A stretch of 10,734 bases of DNA, from assembly GCA_003533975.1 (NCBI GenBank), contig DQCL01000005.1:1-10734 (forward strand), read 5' to 3'. This DNA comes from Octadecabacter sp. (lineage in GTDB: Bacteria; Pseudomonadota; Alphaproteobacteria; Rhodobacterales; Rhodobacteraceae). How positions within the stretch are numbered: position 1 is the first letter of the stretch; each line of letters opens with the position of its first letter. Shown here in pieces: positions 6,146-10,734 of this stretch. The notes beneath the pieces are model-generated. The model was not told the origin of the DNA, made no database searches, and was given only the letters and a program-made list of their open reading frames with translations. Position numbers and translations under genes: made by a program.

Positions 6146-6782
6146 AGAGCTGTTTCGCTTCTTCCAAGGTGTCAAACATGATCAACTTGCCATCCCGAAG
6201 GACAGCTGCTGATCGGGCGAATTTTTCAAGCGTTGCCGCTTGGTGTGAAACGATGATGACCGTTGTGGTCGCCAACCGTTCCCTGAGAACGTCACCAGCC
6301 TTGCGGTTGAATTCCGCATCGGTGGTTTGGGGCATACCCTCGTCAATGAGGTAGATGTCAAAATCAAGTGCCAGCATCAATGAAAACGTAAAGCGCGACC
6401 GCATTCCCGATGAATATGTCCCGATAGGCATATCAAAATACTCATCAATGCCGGTCAACCAACGACAAAATGCTTCTACGTAGTCCGGGTCAAGGCCGTA
6501 AAGCCGCGCGATATAGCGGCTGTTTTCCATGGCTGAATGGCGGTTTACGACGCCGCCCATAAACCCGAGAGGGAATGAAACACGACAGGTGCGGTTCACT
6601 TGACCTTCGTCAGGCTTTTCCAAGCCCGCCATCATATTGATGATCGTGGTTTTACCGGTCCCGTTTGGCGCCAAGATCCCAAGCGAGTTTCCCAGCTCCA
6701 CACGAAAGTTTGCGCGATCAAGGATAACCTTGCGCTGGGTGCCTGTCCAAAAGGACTTACTGACGTTCACAAACTCGAGCAT
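6087..6782 (-). CDS. kpsT: Capsule polysaccharide ABC transporter ATP-binding protein, KpsT-type
   Basis: The 231-residue protein powers export of lipid-linked capsular polysaccharide across the inner membrane, working with a KpsM permease. Walker A is APNGTGKTT (38-46, Lys44). The ABC signature is YSSGMRSRF (123-131), Walker B is FDIYLIDEG (141-149, Asp147, Glu148), and the switch His is in VSHQ (His180). The stretch PLGFMGGVVNRHSAMENSRYIARLYG matches the KpsT subfamily region between Walker A and signature, distinguishing it from generic ABC ATPases. The usual first glycine of Walker A is alanine (APNG instead of GxNG). The ATG at 6782 has TAGG eight bases upstream. It is the first gene of the minus-strand series and its end overlaps kpsE. 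No kpsM lies beside it; upstream is a divergent intergenic region. The subfamily call is strong. Confidence 0.92.
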   Translation of the reverse strand: MLEFVNVSKSFWTGTQRKVILDRANFRVELGNSLGILAPNGTGKTTIINMMAGLEKPDEGQVNRTCRVSFPLGFMGGVVNRHSAMENSRYIARLYGLDPDYVEAFCRWLTGIDEYFDMPIGTYSSGMRSRFTFSLMLALDFDIYLIDEGMPQTTDAEFNRKAGDVLRERLATTTVIIVSHQAATLEKFARSAAVLRDGKLIMFDTLEEAKQLYDYEAQGTEIPDTTQFQHG

Positions 6783-6813
6783 TGAATGCCTATACTACTT
6801 CGGTTTGGGGCTG

Positions 6814-6841
6814 ATATTAGTTTTCCTGCCTTACGTGACAG
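6814..6841 (-). promoter_or_regulatory. Candidate promoter of the capsule export operon
   Basis: On the minus strand, CTGTCA (6836-6841) and TAATAT (6814-6819) with a 16-base spacer loosely resemble -35 and -10 boxes, about 30 bases before the kpsT ATG. The match is imperfect; this is the best candidate I see in the divergent region. Confidence 0.25.
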
Positions 6842-6852
6842 ATTACCCCTTC

Positions 6853-6875
6853 ATTGTCTCTATTAAGAGAACAAT
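6853..6875. repeat. Imperfect dyad in the kpsT-udg divergent region
   Basis: ATTGTCTCT (6853-6861) faces AGAG plus ACAAT (6866-6869 and 6871-6875) around an ATTA loop, giving nine complementary pairs with one extra A. It lies between two divergent transcription units, five bases before a TATAAT box on the plus strand. This position and symmetry suit a repressor or activator operator. No named consensus is recognised. Confidence 0.4.
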
Positions 6876-6880
6876 CTGGC

Positions 6881-6886
6881 TATAAT
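6881..6886 (+). promoter_or_regulatory. Possible -10 box for the udg-sseB unit
   Basis: A consensus TATAAT occurs in the divergent region about 113 bases before the udg ATG. There is no good -35 at 16-18 bases; TTGTCT (6854-6859) is 21 bases away and inside the dyad. The unit may therefore need an activator, or the match is chance in an A/T-rich intergenic stretch. Confidence 0.3.
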
Positions 6887-6998
6887 ATGTCGGTGCTGTC
6901 CCATAATTTACAACGCTTATGCCCCGAATTTGAGCGGAGTCGCGCGAAATTGCCTGTGTTCTCTGGTTATTGAGTTGAATTCACGTAGTTTGAATAAA

Positions 6999-7583
6999 AT
7001 GACACTATGCGCTGATATCAACAAATGTCGAATATGTGCCGAGCGTTTCAAGGCGACCAAAACCGCCCACGAACCGCGCCCTGTAGTGTGGTTCTCCAGC
7101 AGTGCACGCATGCTAATAGCCGGCCAAGCGCCTGGTTTGAGGGTCCATGAAAGCGGCCGCCCCTTTACGGACCCGTCAGGAGATAGATTGCGAGACTGGC
7201 TCGGGCTTGATGCGGCCGTTTTCTATGACCAATCCCGCGTTGCAATTGTCCCGATGGCATTTTGCTTTCCTGGTTATGACGCCACGAATTCGGATCTGCC
7301 GCCACCACCAATTTGCGGCCAAACGTGGCATGACCGCGTGATGAAAGAGCTTTCGAAAGTCCGCCTGCGTGTTTTGGTCGGGGCCTCAGCGCATCGGTAT
7401 CACTTGGGCGTGAAAACGGGCGTGAACGAAACTGTCGCGGGATGGCGTGACCATGCGCCGGACACCTTTGCCTTGCCTCATCCGTCCTGGCGCAATACCG
7501 GATGGTTAAAGAAGAATCCGTGGTTCGAGGAAAAGGTTTTGCCCGCCCTACGTACCCGTGTGAAAGAGGTTTTAGATGACTGA
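6999..7583 (+). CDS. Uracil-DNA glycosylase family protein, iron-sulfur (family 4-like)
   Basis: The 194-residue product belongs to the COG1573-like uracil-DNA glycosylases, which excise uracil from DNA arising from cytosine deamination. Near the N-terminus CRIC gives Cys10 and Cys13; Cys89 (MAFCFPG) and Cys106 (PPICGQTW) complete a C-x2-C-x75-C-x16-C pattern like the [4Fe-4S] ligands of family 4 enzymes. The catalytic loop is GQAPGLRVHESGRPF (42-56), where many relatives have GEAPG. The DNA-intercalation motif is HPSWRNTGW (161-169). I chose ATG 6999 because the family starts shortly before CxxC; the frame is open upstream to a TTG at 6930, but that would add 23 unrelated residues. No Shine-Dalgarno sequence is visible at 6999, so a leaderless or weak start is possible. 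Its end overlaps sseB by eight bases. Family assignment is strong; catalytic activity on uracil is inferred. Confidence 0.88.
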   Translation: MTLCADINKCRICAERFKATKTAHEPRPVVWFSSSARMLIAGQAPGLRVHESGRPFTDPSGDRLRDWLGLDAAVFYDQSRVAIVPMAFCFPGYDATNSDLPPPPICGQTWHDRVMKELSKVRLRVLVGASAHRYHLGVKTGVNETVAGWRDHAPDTFALPHPSWRNTGWLKKNPWFEEKVLPALRTRVKEVLDD

Positions 7584-8367
7584 CGTAACAGAGATTGACC
7601 GCGCGCATGCTGCTATGGTTGCGGATGAAGCCGACGACATTGCGCGGCTGCGGTTCTATGAACGCCTTGCCGAGAGCGAGCTGTTCATGCTGCTGGAAGA
7701 CGAAGCAGAGGGCGATCAGATTTCACCAGCGATGTTTGAGGCTGAAGGGCAGGAGTTCGTCCTGATTTTTGATCGCGAAGAGCGCATGGTTGATTTTTAT
7801 GGCAAGGCGATCGCGCCATATGCTGCGTTGTCAGGGCGCGGGATGGCCCAGATGCTAATGGGGCAACGCATCGGTATGGCCTTGAATATGGGCGTTGCAC
7901 CGTCTGCGATGTTGGTGCCGTCCGATGCGGTTGATTGGCTGGCGCAAACGCTTGGCAATGATCCTGAGGAAGTCGATGGGCAAATCACTGAATTGACAGC
8001 CCCAAAAGGCTTGCCGGAAGTCTTGCTCGAAGCGCTGGATCGCAAGCTGGCAACCGCGGCTGGTTTGGCGGTCGAGGCCTACCTGTGTGGTGTCACCTAT
8101 GAAGGTGGCGGGCGCGGGCATATGCTTGCTTTTGTTGGAACGGTCGAGGGTGCTGAAGGCGCGTTGACCGCTGCGGTGAACGAGGCATTGGTCTTTTCGG
8201 GAATTGATGCGGGTATGCTAGATGTCGCGCATCTTGAAGGCAGTGATCCGGTTTCTGAGCGTGTTGCAAAGGTCGGCCTGCGCTTTGACTTGCCAAGCCC
8301 GCAAATGCCGAGCCAGCCAGGTGCAAACCCTGGGATGGACCCAAATAAGCCGCCGAAACTGCACTGA
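7576..8367 (+). CDS. sseB: SseB-family protein
   Basis: The 263-residue protein matches the SseB family, named for enhanced serine sensitivity in E. coli; the molecular role is not well established. The N-terminal SseB domain is seen in RLRFYERLAESELFMLLE (about 24-41), EFVLIFDREERMVDF (60-74) and AMLVPSDAVDWLAQTL (111-126). The C-terminal half (about 145-238) looks like the second domain of the family and ends in a proline-rich tail (239-263). The ATG is preceded by GAGG at a good distance and overlaps the glycosylase stop by eight bases, so the two genes are probably co-translated. No signal peptide or membrane segment is seen, which suggests a cytoplasmic protein. No functional link between SseB and DNA repair is apparent. 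Confidence 0.85.
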   Translation: MTDVTEIDRAHAAMVADEADDIARLRFYERLAESELFMLLEDEAEGDQISPAMFEAEGQEFVLIFDREERMVDFYGKAIAPYAALSGRGMAQMLMGQRIGMALNMGVAPSAMLVPSDAVDWLAQTLGNDPEEVDGQITELTAPKGLPEVLLEALDRKLATAAGLAVEAYLCGVTYEGGGRGHMLAFVGTVEGAEGALTAAVNEALVFSGIDAGMLDVAHLEGSDPVSERVAKVGLRFDLPSPQMPSQPGANPGMDPNKPPKLH

Positions 8368-8373
8368 CCTGTT

Positions 8374-8411
8374 GCCTGCGGCGCGAGTATTTAAGAGCCA
8401 AAGAAAGAGCG
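8374..8411 (+). other. Post-stop GCCTGCGGCG...GAGTATTT element
   Basis: Seven bases after the sseB stop lies GCCTGCGGCGCGAGTATTT, followed by a purine-rich stretch (AAGAGCCAAAGAAAGAGC). From memory, near-identical GCCTCCGGCGGGAGTATTT-purine sequences follow stop codons very often in Rhodobacterales genomes. A small hairpin (CTGC with GCGAG, one bulged G) precedes TATTT, which would suit a 3'-end or termination role. The element fills the 47-base convergent gap to the 2-hydroxyacid dehydrogenase gene. The sequence is seen; family membership and function are inference. Confidence 0.4.
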
Positions 8412-8414
8412 GGC

Positions 8415-9341
8415 TTAGTAGCCTTTGGTGCGGTCCACGAGGTGTAAGAAAGGTTCACCCACTTCGCCGCGACGGATGTTTTCTGCGATACAAGTTGCGG
8501 CTGTCTTCGCGCGCGTTGTGGATGCGATATGTGGCGTGACAGTAACCTGCGCGTGTTTCCAGAAAGGATGGCTTTCGGGCAAGGGTTCGGTGCGAAAGAC
8601 ATCTAACGTGGCATGCGCGATATTGCTGTCTAGCGCGGCGATAAGTGCCGCATCATCTATTAAGGGGCCTCGGCCGGGATTGATGATGAATGCTCCGTCC
8701 GCGAGGAGCGGAAGGGTTTCGCTGTTCAAGATATCGGTAGTTGCATCCGTTAGCGGTAAGAGAAGAACGACAATTTCTGCGCCAGTCAAAGCATGGGTGA
8801 GCCCAGCATCGCCAGACAAGCACGTAACGCCCTGAAGGGTTTTTTGAGAGCGGCTCCAACCTGTTACCGGAAACCCAAGGGTTGTTAACATTTCAGCGCA
8901 AGCGGCCCCCAAAGCGCCAAGGCCTAGAATTGTGACTGGGCGCTCTTGGGCGAGTGGTGGAAAATCCGTGCGCCATACGCCGTCTTGACCCAGAATATGC
9001 GCATCCATACCAAGGTGATGACGCATGACGTGGCCAACGACCCATTCCACCATCCCGTCCGTCAAACCGGGGTCAACCATTCGCGCAAGGGGTTGCGTGA
9101 GGGTTTCATTTGAAACGATATCTTCAACACCTGCCCACAGATTCAGAACGGCTTTGCATGATGTGTAGGGCGTGAAGTCCTGAACAGGGCCGTTTGGGGC
9201 CGCGATGATGTAGTCTACTGTATCCGGAGCGTGCGTGCGGGAGAGATCAACAGTAAGGCCCGCGGCGTGAAAAGCAGGTGGCAGGGCTTCTAGATACTCT
9301 GGCCAAGCGTGGTCGCCTGCTGAAAATAATGCACGGATCAT
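8415..9341 (-). CDS. D-2-hydroxyacid dehydrogenase, glyoxylate/hydroxypyruvate reductase A type
   Basis: The 308-residue protein is a cytoplasmic NAD(P)-dependent reductase of the D-isomer-specific 2-hydroxyacid dehydrogenase family. Relatives such as E. coli GhrA reduce glyoxylate to glycolate and hydroxypyruvate to glycerate. The nucleotide-binding loop is ILGLGALGAAC (138-148). The catalytic triad appears as Arg224 (NPGRGPLID), Glu252 (FRTEPLP) and His271 (TPHIAS). The N-terminal substrate domain holds LNLWAGVEDI (66-75), typical of the GhrA branch; WAGVE also appears in GhrA itself. GAGG lies five bases before the ATG, and the gene starts 11 bases after the rodA stop, so it is probably the last gene of the mrdA-rodA unit. 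The substrate is inferred from the family; another 2-keto acid is possible, and I therefore give no symbol. Confidence 0.9.
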   Translation of the reverse strand: MIRALFSAGDHAWPEYLEALPPAFHAAGLTVDLSRTHAPDTVDYIIAAPNGPVQDFTPYTSCKAVLNLWAGVEDIVSNETLTQPLARMVDPGLTDGMVEWVVGHVMRHHLGMDAHILGQDGVWRTDFPPLAQERPVTILGLGALGAACAEMLTTLGFPVTGWSRSQKTLQGVTCLSGDAGLTHALTGAEIVVLLLPLTDATTDILNSETLPLLADGAFIINPGRGPLIDDAALIAALDSNIAHATLDVFRTEPLPESHPFWKHAQVTVTPHIASTTRAKTAATCIAENIRRGEVGEPFLHLVDRTKGY

Positions 9342-9352
9342 AGGAACCTCAA

Positions 9353-10492
9353 TTATCGTGGCTTATGGACGTGCGCGGATTGCACCAAGCCGAATGCCAC
9401 CATCAGGACCAACATCGCGGAGCCCCCGTAGCTGACCAATGGAAGCGGCACACCAACGACGGGTGCAAGGCCCATGACCATCGCCATATTCACCGAGAAG
9501 AACAGAAAGAAGGTCACAGCGACACCCATCGTGATGAGGGACGCAAAGCGATCTTTGTTGGTTACAGCGGATTGCACACAGAATATGATGATCAACGCAT
9601 AAAGGATAAGAAGACCGAAGGCACCGATGAACCCAAACTCTTCGGCCAAGGTGGTGAAGATGAAGTCGGTATGTTTTTCCGGTAGAAAGTTCAGCCGACT
9701 TTGGGTCCCTTGCATGTACCCGCGCCCCGTCCAGCCGCCGGACCCAAGCGCAATCTTGGCTTGGGTGATGTGATAGCCCGCCCCGAGCGGGTCTTGAGTG
9801 GGGTCCAGGAACGTATCGATGCGGCGATATTGGTAATCTTTCAAAACCTGCCAGCTTGTACCGCGAGATTGGAAAACAGCCGTTACCAAACCGATTACGC
9901 CACCTATCACAGTCGCGAAATAGGCCCAGTGAACGCCTGCCAAAAACATGATCGCGCCGCCGCCGGAGACGAGTAAGATCGTTGTCCCCAAGTCCGGTTG
10001 GCTAAGTACTAGATATGCAGGCGCGGCGATGAAAAGAAGAGGGACAAGAATCCAAACGGGTTTGCTGACTTTGCTAAGCGGCAGCCAGTCGTAGTAGGCA
10101 GCCAACAGCATGATAAGTGTGATTTTCATCATTTCAGAGGGCTGAAAATCCATGAAGCGCAGATCAAGCCAGCGTTGCGAGCCATTGCGTTCTACACCAA
10201 CTAAATCAACGGCAACCAACAGCAAAAGGGCGATTATGTAGCCGACCACAGCCATGTTGCGCCAAAACCAAATCGGTACCATCGCCATGCTCACCATCAC
10301 GGCCAGCCCAAAACCAAAGCGCTGAACTTGCGGGGTGACCCAAGGGGTCATCGAACCGCCAGCAACGGAGTACAGCATTAGAAAACCAAAACCGGAAACG
10401 GCGGCAATCAAGAAAACAATGGGCCAGTTCAGGTAAAGAAGTTTGCGAAACCCGACGGGGACATCTTTGAATTGGTATGCGAGATAGCTCAT
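9353..10492 (-). CDS. rodA: Rod shape-determining protein RodA (SEDS peptidoglycan glycosyltransferase)
   Basis: RodA is the integral-membrane SEDS glycosyltransferase that polymerises lipid II into glycan strands during elongation, paired with PBP2. The 379-residue length and about ten hydrophobic segments match the family. Conserved blocks include GSQRWLDLRFMDFQPSEMMK (104-123), SQPDLGTTI (164-172), YQYRRIDTFLDP (220-231), LPEKHTDFIFTTLAEEFG (270-287) and PLPLVSYGGSAML (349-361). Asp276 in HTDFI corresponds to the essential extracellular aspartate of the family. The ATG (10490-10492) shares its A with the upstream stop in TGATG, so it is translationally coupled to mrdA, the usual order mrdA-rodA. 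There is no strong separate ribosome site. FtsW is the main alternative, but the mrdA neighbour and the sequence fit RodA. Confidence 0.96.
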   Translation of the reverse strand: MSYLAYQFKDVPVGFRKLLYLNWPIVFLIAAVSGFGFLMLYSVAGGSMTPWVTPQVQRFGFGLAVMVSMAMVPIWFWRNMAVVGYIIALLLLVAVDLVGVERNGSQRWLDLRFMDFQPSEMMKITLIMLLAAYYDWLPLSKVSKPVWILVPLLFIAAPAYLVLSQPDLGTTILLVSGGGAIMFLAGVHWAYFATVIGGVIGLVTAVFQSRGTSWQVLKDYQYRRIDTFLDPTQDPLGAGYHITQAKIALGSGGWTGRGYMQGTQSRLNFLPEKHTDFIFTTLAEEFGFIGAFGLLILYALIIIFCVQSAVTNKDRFASLITMGVAVTFFLFFSVNMAMVMGLAPVVGVPLPLVSYGGSAMLVLMVAFGLVQSAHVHKPR

Positions 10493-10734
10493 CAGGCTTC
10501 GTCCGTGTCGCGGCCGGGTCGGATTTCGCGCAAGAGCGGCGCGAGGCGGCGTTGTTGTGCCGCGATCGCGCCGCGTGATGCGGATGGGTATGCAGACAGT
10601 GGGGGCGTGCCACCATAGAGTGCTTGGAGCATGACATCACGCGCAATGGGCGCCGCCGATGTCGAGCCACCGCCACCGTGTTCAACGACAACGGCAACTG
10701 CGTATTTTGGATTGTCGGCTGGGGCAAATGAGAC
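10492..10734 (-). CDS. mrdA: Penicillin-binding protein 2, C-terminal fragment (partial at window edge)
   Basis: An 80-codon frame enters from the right edge and stops at TGA 10492-10494. It begins VSFAPADNPKYAVAVVVEHG, continues GGGGSTSAAPIARDVM, and ends in REIRPGRDTDEA. This is the end of the transpeptidase domain of class B PBPs: the FAPADNPKYAVAV strand follows the KTG region, and the AAPIARDVM helix is typical. PBP2 cross-links peptidoglycan during lateral growth and acts with RodA, whose gene overlaps the stop. The catalytic SxxK, SxN and KTG motifs lie outside the window. The tail after the domain (about 30 residues, RRLAPLLREIRPG) has no recognised role. Confidence 0.9.
   Translation of the reverse strand, partial: VSFAPADNPKYAVAVVVEHGGGGSTSAAPIARDVMLQALYGGTPPLSAYPSASRGAIAAQQRRLAPLLREIRPGRDTDEA

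Noticed and set aside
6146..6175. TTG 6175 as start of the KpsE-type protein
   Set aside because: ATG 6145 is ten codons downstream, gives the basic N-terminus typical of relatives, and shortens the overlap with kpsT.
6930..6998. TTG start extending the uracil-DNA glycosylase by 23 residues
   Set aside because: The added residues do not resemble the family, which begins just before the CxxC motif; ATG 6999 fits better.
8093..8602. 169-codon minus-strand frame spanning the sseB/dehydrogenase junction
   Set aside because: It is antisense to sseB and in another frame of the dehydrogenase gene; its composition is that of a shadow, with many R, P, Q and H residues.

Overview
The window reads as chromosomal DNA of an alphaproteobacterium, most likely a marine Rhodobacterales (Roseobacter-group) species. 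This rests on remembered family resemblance: the Cys-containing metal-type KdsA, the GSCFA/SGNH and capsule-export proteins with long N-terminal tails, the uracil-DNA glycosylase/SseB pair, the mrdA-rodA order, and a post-stop element (GCCTGCGGCG...GAGTATTT) that I recall as common in this order. I do not assign a genus. No mobile element, CRISPR array or rRNA was seen. About 95 % of the window is accounted for by genes.

Layout. Bases 1-141 are non-coding and hold one long-looped inverted repeat. A tRNA-Gln(UUG) gene follows on the minus strand with its own recognisable promoter. From about 6800 down to 279 a continuous minus-strand series runs, in transcription order: capsule-export ABC ATPase (KpsT type), the inner-membrane co-polymerase/export protein (KpsE type, overlapping the ATPase gene), a GSCFA-domain protein, an SGNH-hydrolase-like protein (ATGA overlap), kdsA (Kdo-8-phosphate synthase, preceded by an 11-codon leader ORF) and a BON-MscS mechanosensitive channel. 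A 216-bp divergent region (6783-6998) with an imperfect dyad and a TATAAT box separates this series from a plus-strand pair, a family-4-like uracil-DNA glycosylase and an SseB-family protein (8-bp overlap). These meet, tail to tail, a minus-strand cell-shape operon: mrdA (PBP2, only its C-terminus is inside), rodA and a GhrA-type 2-hydroxyacid dehydrogenase.

How the genes work together. KpsT and KpsE are two of the inner-membrane parts of an ABC-type capsule exporter. KdsA makes the precursor of Kdo, which is used both in lipid A-core and, in group 2/3-type capsules, in the lipid-linked poly-Kdo linker. The two tandem SGNH-clan proteins between them have no assigned role; their position suggests, but does not prove, that they add or remove acyl groups on the exported polysaccharide. 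The permease KpsM, the outer-membrane protein KpsD/Wza and KpsC/KpsS are not in the window. PBP2 and RodA form the elongasome transpeptidase/glycosyltransferase pair.

The most interesting points are the coupled GSCFA-SGNH pair in a capsule/Kdo gene string, the leader ORF whose stop overlaps the kdsA start, the perfect palindrome containing TATAAT immediately before mscS, and the dyad in the kpsT-udg divergent region.
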